Shown: positions 35,270 to 46,528 of the stretch, in pieces
Layout: every line of letters starts with the position of its first letter
Numbering within the stretch: position 1 is the stretch's first letter
Origin: Pullulanibacillus sp. KACC 23026
GTDB lineage: Bacteria; Bacillota; Bacilli; Bacillales; Sporolactobacillaceae
Length of the DNA stretch: 64,000 nt
NCBI RefSeq assembly: GCF_029094525.1
Contig: NZ_CP119107.1
Span: forward strand, 434,001-498,000
Direction of reading: 5' to 3'
Program-made: the position numbers and the translations under genes
Notes under the pieces: generated by a model
The model's database searches: none
What the model saw: only the letters and a program-made list of their open reading frames with translations
Told to the model about the DNA's origin: nothing

Positions 35270-38200
35270 AAAAGCACGAGGGTCCAATCCGAGAAGGTCC
35301 AGCGCCGGCCCCGGTTAAGAGGGTCCAATCCGAGAAGGTCAGCACAAAATCCGAGAAGGTCGGTGCTGGCCCCAGCCAAGAGGGTCTAATCTGAGAAGGT
35401 CAGCAAAAAATCCTAGAAGGTCGGCGCAAAATCCTAGAAGGTTGCCCAAAAATCATAGAAGGTCTGTCAAAAATCCGAGAAGGTCCAGCGCCGGCCCCAG
35501 CCAAGAGTGCCCAATCTGAGAAGTTCAACCAAAAATCCAAGAAGGTCGGCACAAAATCCTAGAAGGTTGCCCAAAAATCATAGAAGCTCTGTCAAAAATC
35601 CGAGAAGGTCCAGCGCCGGCCCTGGTCAAGAGTGTCCAATCCCAGAAGGTCAACAAAAAATCCCAGAAGGTCCAGCGCGCCCCCCGGTTAGAGGGGCCAA
35701 TCCGAGAAGGTCAGCAAAAAATCCTAGAAGGTCCAGCGCCGGCCCTGGTTAAGAGGGTCCAATCTGAGAAGGTCAGCCAAAAATCATAGAAGGTCGGCGG
35801 AAAATCCTAGAAGGTTGCCCAAAAATCATAGAAGCTCTGTCAAAAATCCGAGAAGGTCCAGTGCCGGCGCCGGTTAAGAGGGTCCAATCTGAGAAGGTCA
35901 ACCAAAAATCCGAGAAGGTCGGTGCAACATCCGAGAAAGTTGCCCAAAAATCATAGAAACTCTGTCAAAAATCCAAGAAGGTCCAGAGCCGGCCCGGGTT
36001 AAGAGTGTCCAATCCTAGAAGGTCAGCAAAAAATCCTAGAAGGTCGGTGCAACATCCGAGAAGATTGCCCAAAAAACATAGAAGCTCTGTCAAAAATCCG
36101 AGAAGGTCCAGAGCCGGCGCCGGTTAAGAGGGTCCAATCTGAGAAGGTCAACCAAAAATCCGAGAAGGTCGGTGCAACATCTGAGAAAGTTGCCCAAAAA
36201 TCATAGAAACTCTGTCAAAAATCCGAGAAGGTCCAGTGCCGGCGCCGGTTAAGAGGGTCCAATCTGAGAAGGTCGGTGCAACATCTGAGAAAGTTGCCCA
36301 AAAATCATAGAAGCTTCGTCAAAAATCCTAGAAGGTCCAGCGCCGGCCCGGTTAAGAGGGTCCAATTTGAGAAGGTCAGCAAAAAATCCGAGAAGGTTGC
36401 CCAGAAATCCGAGAAGCTCTCTCAAAAATCCCAGAAGGTCCAGAGCCGGCCCCGGTTAAGAGGGTCCAATCTGAGAAGGTCAACCGAAAATCCAAGAAGG
36501 TCGGTGCAAAATCCGAGAAAGTTGCCCAAAAACCATAGAAGCTCTGTCAAAAATCCCAGAAGGTCCAGAGCCGGCGCCGGTTAAGAGTGTCCAATCTGAG
36601 AAGGTCGGTGCAAAATCCCAGAAGGTCGGCGCAAAATCATAGAAGGTTGCCCAAAAATCATAGAAGGTCTGTCAAAAATCCGAGAAGGTCTAGGGCCGGC
36701 CCCGGTTAAGAGTGTCCAATCTGAGAAGGTCGGTGCAAAGTCCCAGAAGGTCGGTGCAACATCCGAGAAGGTTGCCCAAAAATCATAGAAGCTCTGTCAA
36801 AAATCCAAGAAGGTTCAGCGCCGGCCCGGGTTAAGAGTGTCCAATCCTAGAAGGTCAGCAAAAAATCCCAGAAGGTCGGCGCAAAATCCTAGAAGGTTGC
36901 CAAAAAATCCTAGAAGCTCTGTCAAAAGTCCCAGAAGGCCCAGTGCCGGCCCCGGTTAAGAGTGTCCAATCTGAGAAGGTCGGTGCAAAATCCGAGAAGG
37001 TTGCCAAAAAATCATAGAAGCTCTGTCAAAAATCCAAGAAGGTCTAGGGCCGGCGCCGGTAAGAGGGTCCAATCTGAGAAGGTCAGCCAAAAATCATAGA
37101 AGGTCGGCGCAAAATCATAGAAGGTTGCCAAAAAATCATAGAAGCTCTGTCAAAAATCCGAGAAGGCCCAGTGCCGGCGCCGGTTAAGAGGGTCCAATCT
37201 GAGAAGGTCAACCAAAAATCCGAGAAGGTCGGTGCAAAATCCGAGAAAGTTGCCCAAAAATCCTAGAAGATCTGTCAAAAATCCAAGAAGGTCCAGAGCC
37301 GGCCCGGGTTAAGAGTGTCCAATCCTAGAAGGTCAGCAAAAAATCCAAGAAGGTCGGCGCAAAATCCTAGAAGGTTGCCAAAAAATCATAGAAGCTCTGT
37401 CAAAAATCCTAGAAGGTCCAGAGCCGGCGCCGGTTAAGAGGGTCCAATCTGAGAAGGTCGGTGCAAAGTCCCAGAAGGTCGGTGCAAAGTCCCAGAAGGT
37501 CGGCGCAAAATCCTAGAAGGTTGCCCAAAAACCATAGAAGCTCTGTCAAAAATCCCAGAAGGTCCAGCGCCGGCCCGGGTTAAGAGTGTCCAATCCTAGA
37601 AGGTCAGCAAAAAATCCAAGAAGGTCGGTGCAACATCTGAGAAAGTTGCCCAAAAATCATAGAAGCTCTGTCAAAAGTCCCAGAAGGTCCAGCGCCGGCG
37701 CCGGTTAAGAGTGTCCAATTTGAGAAGGTCAGCAAAAAATCCAAGAAGGTCGGCGGAAAATCCGAGAAAGTTGCCAAAAAATCATAGAAGCTCTGTCAAA
37801 AATCCGAGAAGGTTCAGCGCCGGCGCCGGTTAAGAGTGTCCAATCTGAGAAGGTCAGCCAAAAATCCGAGAAGGTCGGTGCAAAATCCGAGAAAGTTGCC
37901 CAAAAATCATAGAAGCTCTGTCAAAAATCCAAGAAGGTCCAGCGCCGGCGCCGGTTAAGAGTGTCCAATCTGAGAAGGTCAACCGAAAATCCAAGAAGGT
38001 CGGTGCAAAATCCGAGAAAGTTGCCCAAAAACCATAGAAGCTCTGTCAAAAATCCCAGAAGGTCTAGGGCCGGCGCCGGTAAGAGGGTCCAATCTGAGAA
38101 GGTCAGCCAAAAATCCCAGAAGGTCGGCGCAAAATCATAGAAGGTTGCCAAAAAATCATAGAAGCTCTGTCAAAAATCCGAGAAGGCCCAGTGCCGGCGC

Positions 38201-38860
38201 CGGTTAAGAGGGTCCAATCTGAGAAGGTCAACCAAAAATCCGAGAAGGTCGGTGCAAAATCCGAGAAAGTTGCCCAAAAATCCTAGAAGATCTGTCAAAA
38301 ATCCAAGAAGGTCCAGAGCCGGCCCGGGTTAAGAGTGTCCAATCCTAGAAGGTCAGCAAAAAATCCAAGAAGGTCGGCGCAAAATCCTAGAAGGTTGCCA
38401 AAAAATCATAGAAGCTCTGTCAAAAATCCTAGAAGGTCCAGAGCCGGCGCCGGTTAAGAGGGTCCAATCTGAGAAGGTCGGTGCAAAGTCCCAGAAGGTC
38501 GGTGCAAAGTCCCAGAAGGTCGGCGCAAAATCCGAGAAAGTTGCCCAAAAACCATAGAAGCTCTGTCAAAAATCCTAGAAGGTCCAGAGCCGGCCCGGGT
38601 TAAGAGTGTCCAATCCTAGAAGTTCAGCAAAAAATCCGAGAAGGTCGGCGCAAAATCATAGAAGGTTGCCAAAAAATCCTAGAAGCTCTGTCAAAAATCC
38701 AAGAAGGTCCAGAGCCGGCCCCGGATAAGAGTGTCCAATCCCAGAAGGTCAGCCAAAAATCATAGAATGTCGGCGGAAAATCATAGAAGGTTGCCCAAAA
38801 ATCCTAGAAGCTCTGTCAAGAATCCCCAGAAGGTCCAGCGCGACCTCAGACAAGAGGTTC
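35270..38860 (+). repeat. Repeat array 4: largest nested 21-bp / 125-bp array
   Basis: About 3.6 kb, or roughly 28-29 super-units of 125 bp. Units are AAAATCCGAGAAGGT variants: CATAGAAGCTCTGTC, CGAGAAAGTTGCCC, CTAGAAGGTCGGCGC and so on. The linker is GCCGGCGCCGGTTAAGAG or GCCGGCCCCGGTTAAGAG. The linker start recurs at 36113 and 36238, exactly 125 apart. A block at about 37110-37511 is identical to 38130-38531, showing a recent 1020-base-spaced duplication. The core reads on the plus strand, sense with the upstream thioesterase gene and the downstream NERD gene. No protein frame stays open through super-units with a real start. Confidence 0.96.
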
Positions 38861-38987
38861 AAAATTGTCTGGAAAGTCTATTGTATAGATAAAAAATCAC
38901 AAAATGACTGTATTTTATCAAAATAAGAGAAGGGAAATTAGAATTTAAAGAGAATATAAGAAATAAGAAAATTTATGGAGGGGATTT

Positions 38988-40001
38988 ATGGTAACTATAG
39001 TGAAGCCTCGAGATTACCCCATTGATCTAAGACAATTAGAGGCAATAAGACGAAATTATCGATTTAATGATGCGAAGAGTTTAGAAATCGAGTCGGAAAT
39101 TATTAACAGAGAAATGGGATTTCGCGGAGAAAGGCAACTTGATTATTATCTGAGCATGATTACGGATGAGCCAATCTATGTTTTGCATAATTTAAGGCTC
39201 TGTGGGCAAAACATGTATTTTGAAATTGACACAATTTTGCTTTCTCCATTTTTTTGTCTATTAATTGATGTGAAAAATTATAAGGGACATCTATATTTTG
39301 ACCAGTTATTAAAACAATGTATTAGAACCTACAAGGAAAATAAGGAAGGTATACAAGACCCTATTAGTCAATCTGAAATGCATCTTTATTGCATGCAAGA
39401 TTTTTGGAAAAACAATAACTTACCGGTCACCACTTTTCTACCTCTTGTAGTCATTGCATTTGCCACCACATCGGTATCCACGAACCAAGGCCTCGAAAAA
39501 AATCTTCACCAAATGGTTATTCATTCACACCACTTAATTAAACGACTTCAAACTGTCTATAAGTCTCATCCCAAAAAAATCTTTACAAAAAATCAACTTC
39601 AAACTATTTCCAAATTTCTGCTTTCAAAACATGTACCTAAATGTCCAAGCGCAATGAAAAAACTGAGTCTGCAACCTACTGACTTTCATCAAGGTGTTCA
39701 ATGTCCAAGTTGTAAATTGTTTTCGATGATTTGGAAGGTTGCTAAATGGTATTGCCCCTCCTGTGGTGCTATATCAAAAAATGCCCACTACCAGGCCCTC
39801 TCTGATTATTTCCTCCTTCACAATCCAAGTATTACTTCTGCACAATTTCAAAAAATGATGGATCTCCCCACCATGGACGTCTCGCGTCGGCTCCTTCAAA
39901 ATGTTCAAGGTCTGCAAAAGATAGGGAATACCTATAACACCACATATGCACCCAAAACTCTTGACTGGTTAAGTACAGATGATGTACAAAACTCGCACTG
40001 A
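38988..40001 (+). CDS. NERD-domain protein with zinc ribbon
   Basis: A 337-residue protein. The N-terminal NERD (nuclease-related) domain shows GFRGERQLDYYL, then FEIDTILLSPFFCLLIDVKNYKGHLYF; Glu, Asp and the DVK lysine are in the order of a restriction-endonuclease-like active site. A zinc ribbon follows with CPSC and CPSCG (roughly residues 242-262), and a helical tail of about 60 residues. GGAGGGG precedes the ATG. The gene is visibly richer in A+T than its surroundings and stands alone between arrays 4 and 5, which suggests transfer into an array. Nuclease activity, target and link to the repeats are not shown. NERD proteins have been associated with DNA processing and mobile or defence contexts. 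Confidence 0.85.
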   Translation: MVTIVKPRDYPIDLRQLEAIRRNYRFNDAKSLEIESEIINREMGFRGERQLDYYLSMITDEPIYVLHNLRLCGQNMYFEIDTILLSPFFCLLIDVKNYKGHLYFDQLLKQCIRTYKENKEGIQDPISQSEMHLYCMQDFWKNNNLPVTTFLPLVVIAFATTSVSTNQGLEKNLHQMVIHSHHLIKRLQTVYKSHPKKIFTKNQLQTISKFLLSKHVPKCPSAMKKLSLQPTDFHQGVQCPSCKLFSMIWKVAKWYCPSCGAISKNAHYQALSDYFLLHNPSITSAQFQKMMDLPTMDVSRRLLQNVQGLQKIGNTYNTTYAPKTLDWLSTDDVQNSH

Positions 40002-40010
40002 ATCACCCCA

Positions 40011-41565
40011 AAAATCCCAGAAGGTCCAGCGTCAGCCCTGGTCAAGAGTGTCCAATCTGAGAAGGTCAACAAAAAATCCTAGAAGGTCGGCGCAAAATCC
40101 GAGAAAGTTGCCCAAAAATCCTAGAAGCTTCGTCAAAAATCCGAGAAGGTCCAGGGCCGCCCCTGGTTAAGAGTGTCCAATCTGAGAAGGTCAGCCAAAA
40201 TCCTAGAAGGTTGCCCAAAAATCCTAGAAGCTTCGCCAAAAATCCGAGAAGGTCCAATGCCAGCCCCGGTTAAGAGTGTCCAACCTGAGAAGGTCAGCGC
40301 ACCATCCGAGAAGGTCCAGCGCCGGCCCCAACCAAGAGGGTCTAATCTGAGAAGGTCAGCAAAAAATCCGAGAAGGTCGGCGCAAAATCCGAGAAGGTTG
40401 CCAAAAAATCCTAGAAGGTCTGTCAAAAATCCGAGAAGGTCTAGGGCCGGCCCCGGTTAAGAGTGTCCAATCTGAGAAGGTCAACCAAAAATTCTAGAAG
40501 GTCGGTGCAAAATCCGAGAAAGTTGCCCAAAAATCCTAGAAGATCTGTCAAAAGTCCCAGAAGGTCCAGCGCTGGCCCCAGCCAAGAGGGTCCAATCTGA
40601 GAAGGTCAACCAAAAATCCGAGAAGGTCGGCGGAAAATCATAGAAGGTTGCCAAAAAATCATAGAAGCTCTATCAAAAATCCAAGAAGGTCCAGAGCCCC
40701 CCCGGTTAAGAGTGCCCAATCTGAGAAGGTCAGCAAAAAATCCGAGAAGGTCGGCGCGCCATCCCAGAAAGTTGCCCAAAAATCCTAGAAGCTTCGTCAA
40801 AAATCCAAGAAGGTCCAGCGCACCCCCTGGTTAAGAGTGTCCAACCTGAGAAGGTCAGCAAAAAATCCGAGAAGGTCGGCGCAATATCCGAGAAAGTTGC
40901 CCAAAAATCCTAGAAGCTCTGTCAAAAGTCCCAGAAGGTCCAGCGCCGGCCCCGGTTAAGAGTGTCCAATCTGAGAAGGTTAGCACTAAATCCCAGAAGG
41001 TTGGCGCGCCATCCCAGAAGGTTGTCAAAAATCCCAGAAGGTCCAGTGCCGCCCCTGGTTAAGAGTGTCCAATCCCAGAAGGTCAGCAAAAAATCCGAGA
41101 AGGTCGGCGCACCATCCCAGAAAGTTGCCAAAAAATCATAGAAGCTTCGTCAAAAATCCCAGAAGGTCCAGCGCCCCCCCCCGGTTAAGAGTGCCCAATC
41201 TGAGAAGGTCAGCACAAAATCCGAGAAGGTCGGCGCACCATCCCAGAAAGTTGCCCAAAAATCCTAGAAGCTTCGTCAAAAATCCCAGAAGGTCCAGCGC
41301 ACCCCCCGGTTAAGAGTGTCCAATCCCAGAAGGTCAGCCAAAAATCCCAGAAGGTCGGCGCAAAATTCAAGAAGGTTGCCAAAAAATCATAGAAGCACTG
41401 TCAAAAGTCCCAGAAGGTCCAGCGCCGGCCCCAGCCAAGAGGACCAAATCCAAGAAGGTCGGTGCAAAATCCCAGAAGGTTGCCCAAAAATCCGAGAAGC
41501 TTCGTCAAAAATCCAAGAAGGTCCAGCGCCGGCCCCAGCCAAGAGGGCCCAAGCCAAGAATCCCC
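40011..41565 (+). repeat. Repeat array 5: nested array after the NERD gene
   Basis: About 1.55 kb, or twelve super-units. The 21-bp units and linkers (GCCGGCCCCGGTTAAGAG, GCCAGCCCCGGTTAAGAG, CACCCCCCGGTTAAGAG) match array 4 type rather than arrays 1-3. It resumes only ten bases after the NERD stop codon, beginning with an AAAAATCCCAGAAGGTCCAGCG unit, the same unit type with which array 4 ends. Its right end decays into AAGCCAAGAATCCCCTCC. Same orientation as array 4. Confidence 0.95.
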
Positions 41566-41788
41566 TCCAAAAACCCCACAAAATTCCACCACCTCCAAGG
41601 CAAGGTGACTCCATCTTATCCCAAACTTCTCCAAAATGGCTTGACTCCATTGGCGTTCCGTTTTATCATTAGTTTTGTAAGTAGGCAAGTGTGAATTTAC
41701 TGTCCGCTTGCGAGACAATTGGCAGCCGGTTAATGATGGTATCAGAAGGTTGCTTAATAATTTGAGGGCAATGCTTTGTCTAAGAAGA
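41566..41788. other. Gap between array 5 and the neopullulanase leader
   Basis: No gene with support is seen. Open frames in this stretch continue from array 5 and carry no ribosome-binding site. It may hold the rightward promoter used by the terminator-bearing leader downstream. Confidence 0.4.
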
Positions 41789-41840
41789 CAACAACCCCGG
41801 AACTGTGCAAGTCGTTCCTTGGGTTGTTTTTTGTTTTTTT
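41789..41840 (+). terminator. Orphan intrinsic terminator in the neopullulanase leader
   Basis: CAACCCCGGAAC and GTTCCTTGGGTTG form an imperfect stem around TGTGCAAGTC, followed by TTTTTTGTTTTTTT. There is no gene upstream for about 1.8 kb on this strand, so it may be a leader attenuator for the neopullulanase gene (start 41917) or a relic of a lost gene. Confidence 0.7.
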
Positions 41841-41859
41841 AAGAATGAATTCAACCTAG

Positions 41860-43665
<1,806 letters not shown>

Positions 43666-43994
43666 GCGACAAGAGACACATAATCCTAGCAAAAGAGAAG
43701 TGCCAATGCCCTTGTCAGTTGCTGCTGGGGCCAATAGGCTAGTTAATTTAACGAGCTGTCCGAAGTAGTCCGAATGATTAGGAGACTTGGGTTCTCGCAA
43801 AAATAAGAAAAGGTTCCCTTATGGGGAACCTTTTCTGCGTTATGTACTTTATCCATGGTATAAGGTGCCGTGCCAATTTGGGCTTCGATTGAGATCGGGT
43901 TCATGCTAATCGTCCCAACACCATTTTGCTCGAGCGGCATCACGCCGTTTTAGTTCGTCTATGAGACTCCTTCACCCGAAAAAGGCTAACTCCA
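43666..43994. other. Intergenic region after the neopullulanase gene
   Basis: Contains a bidirectional terminator at 43807-43836 and the promoter region of the downstream pump. A minus-strand frame at 43743-43943 starts without a ribosome-binding site and overlaps the terminator, so I do not call it. Nothing else recognisable. Confidence 0.5.
43807..43836. terminator. Bidirectional terminator
   Basis: AGAAAAGGTTCCC and GGGGAACCTTTTCT pair around TTAT with A/T tails on both sides. It lies about 140 bases beyond the neopullulanase stop codon. Confidence 0.85.
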
Positions 43995-44046
43995 TTGACA
44001 AACGGAGAGTTCTCCGTTTATTATAAATGGTAGAGTTCTCCGTTTT
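43995..44046 (+). promoter_or_regulatory. Promoter and palindromic operator of the DHA2 pump gene
   Basis: A consensus TTGACA (43995-44000) is followed by TATTAT at 44019-44024. The spacer is almost entirely a palindrome with 9-bp arms, AAACGGAGA and TCTCCGTTT, around GT (44000-44019). A second copy of the right half (AGAGTTCTCCGTTTT) lies at 44032-44046. This is the layout of a repressor-controlled efflux-pump promoter (TetR or MarR type). No regulator gene is adjacent. Confidence 0.75.
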
Positions 44047-44115
44047 ATCTTACCTTAACAAAAAGGAGATGACAATAGATGCAAAATCAAAAAAACAGGA
44101 GGAGGGAACGAGCCC

Positions 44116-45504
44116 ATGTCGAATCGTAATCCGTTTTCTTGGAGATTCGTAGCACCGCTTTACATGGGATCCACGCTTAATCCGATCAATAGCTCGATGA
44201 TTGCCACTGCACTTGTGCCGATCGCCGCCTATCTGCATGTTTCCGTGGCTCATACGACACTCCTTGTTACGTCACTTTATCTTGCAAGCTCCATTGCTCA
44301 GCCGACTGCCGGCAAACTCTCAGAGGCGTTTGGACCTCGACGGGTATTCCTGACGGGTATCCTCTTAGTGCTATTAGGCGGGTTAATAGGAGGAATGGCG
44401 ACCAATTTGACCATGCTGATCCTATCACGTGTCCTAATAGGAATTGGAACTTCAACAGCTTATCCTTCTGCAATGCTCCTCATTCGGAGACGTGCAGAAG
44501 CGGTGGGGATGGCTAAGCCGCCGGGAAATGTACTTGGTGCCCTTCAAATTGCCGGAGTTGTAACAGCCGCTGTAGGGCTCCCGATTGGCGGATTGCTTGT
44601 GGATGCTTGGGGATGGCGGACAACATTTTTAGTCAATATCCCGTTTTCACTCGTTGCATTTGTCATGGCCGCACTGTGGATTCCAAAGGATGAGATCATT
44701 GAAGGGGGAAAATCTGTGCGGGCGATTTCCTCTCGCATTGATACAACAGGCATCATTGGATTCGCTGCCACAATTAGCTCCCTTATGGTATTTCTGTTCT
44801 CATTACCTAATCCCTCTTGGCTGGCTCTTGCTCTGTCTGTTGTGCTTGGCCTTTTTCTTATCTGGTGGGAGCTGCGCGCGAAGCATCCTTTTATCGATGT
44901 ACGTATGCTCGCTTCGAATCTCGCGCTCTCGCGGACTTATGCCCGGTTTGCCTTGATCACTTTGTGCATTTATACCGTCCTTTATGGTTTAACGGAATGG
45001 ATCAGCGCCGCACGTGGAACGTCTGCACTCGAAGCCGGCCTTCTCATTCTACCTATGAGCATCCTTTCTGCTTTGGTCGTAGGTCCTGTGTCAAAGCGCA
45101 ATTTGGTGCGCGGACCACTCATTATTTGTGCGGGATCCGCCATTATGGCTTCCATTGGCGTGCTCTTTCTCACCGCAGGCACATCGATCATTTGGATTCT
45201 GCTGATCACCTTGATCTTTGGAGTCACGATGGGCACAATGGCTAGCAGTAATCAAACCGCTCTCTACATGCAGATTACGTCAGACCAGATTGGGACAGCG
45301 TCAGGTTTGCTTCGTACTTTCGGTTACCTAGGTTCCATTGCTTCCTCTGCCTTAATCGGCATTGTCTTTCACAAAAAGGTTTCAGATGACGGTCTCCATC
45401 ACATTGCTATTATAATGATCGCAGTCAGTCTCATTGCTCTTATCTTGACTCTTAGTGATCGTCGACTTAAGGTGATGAGTAAACAAGCGAGTACGCGATC
45501 TTAA
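44116..45504 (+). CDS. MFS efflux transporter, DHA2 (EmrB/QacA) type
   Basis: A 462-residue membrane protein with up to 14 predicted helices. STLNPINSSMIATALVPIAAYL resembles motif D1 of DHA2 pumps, and LYLASSIAQPTAGKLSEAFGPRRVFL is motif A; VGLPIGGLLVDAWGWRTTFLVNIPFSL is a motif C/antiporter region. AGGAGGG precedes the ATG by about ten bases. A tightly regulated promoter lies upstream. It has a paralogue at 46529-47923, with a metallo-hydrolase gene between. Drug or solvent export is the family role; substrate unknown. Confidence 0.9.
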   Translation: MSNRNPFSWRFVAPLYMGSTLNPINSSMIATALVPIAAYLHVSVAHTTLLVTSLYLASSIAQPTAGKLSEAFGPRRVFLTGILLVLLGGLIGGMATNLTMLILSRVLIGIGTSTAYPSAMLLIRRRAEAVGMAKPPGNVLGALQIAGVVTAAVGLPIGGLLVDAWGWRTTFLVNIPFSLVAFVMAALWIPKDEIIEGGKSVRAISSRIDTTGIIGFAATISSLMVFLFSLPNPSWLALALSVVLGLFLIWWELRAKHPFIDVRMLASNLALSRTYARFALITLCIYTVLYGLTEWISAARGTSALEAGLLILPMSILSALVVGPVSKRNLVRGPLIICAGSAIMASIGVLFLTAGTSIIWILLITLIFGVTMGTMASSNQTALYMQITSDQIGTASGLLRTFGYLGSIASSALIGIVFHKKVSDDGLHHIAIIMIAVSLIALILTLSDRRLKVMSKQASTRS

Positions 45505-45696
45505 ATTATAGTTGTCAATCGAACGAAAGGGTCATAACTAGATAGGTCTTTTCAATAGAGAAGGTTTTTCCTGCGTGATATTGGATTGGGCTGTGTGCGG
45601 GTGAACCATTTATCTCCCGCAGACAGTGAGGCTTTACTTGTATTATAAAGTCGCCTATGTAAAACTAATTTAACTAATTTGGAAGGTGGTTTTTTT

Positions 45697-46347
45697 ATGC
45701 GGATTAAATGGTTCGGACAATCTTCTTTTTTAATAACAACGGATGCAGGCACACGAATTCTGATTGATCCGTTTGATCGAATGCTCGGATACAAGATGCC
45801 AAAGCCGATCGAAGTGGATATGGTTGCCGTTACCCATAATCATAGTGACCACAATAAAATTCATGTGGCATCAGGCAACTATCTGTTGGTCAATGAACCA
45901 AAAGAATTCAGTCTTGAGGATGTGTCTGTGAAGGGGATTAAGACCTATCACGATAAAGCAAACGGAAAAAGGAGAGGACCCAATAATATATTTCGATTCG
46001 AAATCGATGGTTTGAAGGTCTGTCATTGCGGGGATTTAGGTCATTTATTAACAGACGAGCAAGTCAGAGCCATTGGCGAAGTTGATCTTCTAATGGTCCC
46101 GGTTGGAGGAAGGACGACCATCAATGCAGGAGAAGCGGTTCAAGTCATGCATCAATTGAAAGCAAAAGTGGCGATTCCTATGCATTATAGCACCAAAGCA
46201 TTAGGAATACTTGGGAGAATCCTTTTCGAGAAGGTCGATAAATTTACTCAAGCCGCGGGCGTGCCCACAACCGAGGTGGCGCTGTTAAATGTTAACTCAG
46301 AAACCTTGCCAAACTATTCGGGTGTTATCGTAATGGATTATCTGTAA
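45697..46347 (+). CDS. Metallo-beta-lactamase-fold hydrolase (UPF0173/UlaG-like)
   Basis: A 216-residue MBL-fold protein. MRIKWFGQSSFLITTDAGTRILIDPF is the usual start, THNHSDHNKIH the first metal-binding motif (HxHxDH-like), CHCGDLGH the second and VGGRTTINAGEA plus IPMHY the remaining ligands. The start ATG 45697 follows GGAAGGTGG. Substrate cannot be read from sequence; UlaG-type lactonase and phosphodiesterase relatives are known. It sits between the two DHA2 pumps, so co-regulation is possible but not shown. Confidence 0.88.
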   Translation: MRIKWFGQSSFLITTDAGTRILIDPFDRMLGYKMPKPIEVDMVAVTHNHSDHNKIHVASGNYLLVNEPKEFSLEDVSVKGIKTYHDKANGKRRGPNNIFRFEIDGLKVCHCGDLGHLLTDEQVRAIGEVDLLMVPVGGRTTINAGEAVQVMHQLKAKVAIPMHYSTKALGILGRILFEKVDKFTQAAGVPTTEVALLNVNSETLPNYSGVIVMDYL

Positions 46348-46431
46348 AAGGAAATTAATAAAAACATGCACTTCAGCATAAGTCACATTGGACTCGTAGG
46401 TGCTTCTTAGAGAACTTATAAAAAAACGCCG

Positions 46432-46490
46432 ATGAAAAACCGCATGGACTAAAGCGCCCCATGTTTTTCACGTGCGGTTGATTATTGTTT
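46432..46490 (+). promoter_or_regulatory. Hairpin in the leader of the second DHA2 pump
   Basis: AACCGCATG and CGTGCGGTT (with a CG insertion) can pair across about 20 bases containing GCGCCCCATG. It lies shortly before the pump start. It might be a terminator of the MBL gene or a leader structure; no T-run follows directly. Confidence 0.35.
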
Positions 46491-46528
46491 CTAACAATAT
46501 CATTTTTCAGGATGATGAGAAGGAAGGC

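Noticed and set aside
34726-35379. Long minus-strand frame opposite the thioesterase gene
   Set aside because: It is a shadow of the thioesterase on the other strand and runs into repeat array 4.
35270-41565. Possible CRISPR array
   Set aside because: There are no unique spacers: the sequences between cores are themselves repeated, unit length is 21, and no cas genes are present.
35507-41672. Plus-strand frames in arrays 4 and 5 rich in NPRRSAKNPRR
   Set aside because: Translation of the 21-bp unit in one frame (seven codons). The frame is lost at linkers and start codons lack ribosome-binding sites.
43743-43943. Minus-strand 66-residue frame after the neopullulanase gene
   Set aside because: It overlaps a terminator and has no ribosome-binding site or recognised motif.
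46225-46245. TCGAGAAGGTCGAT inside the MBL gene, similar to the array core
   Set aside because: Single copy inside a coding region with no 21-bp neighbours; chance match.
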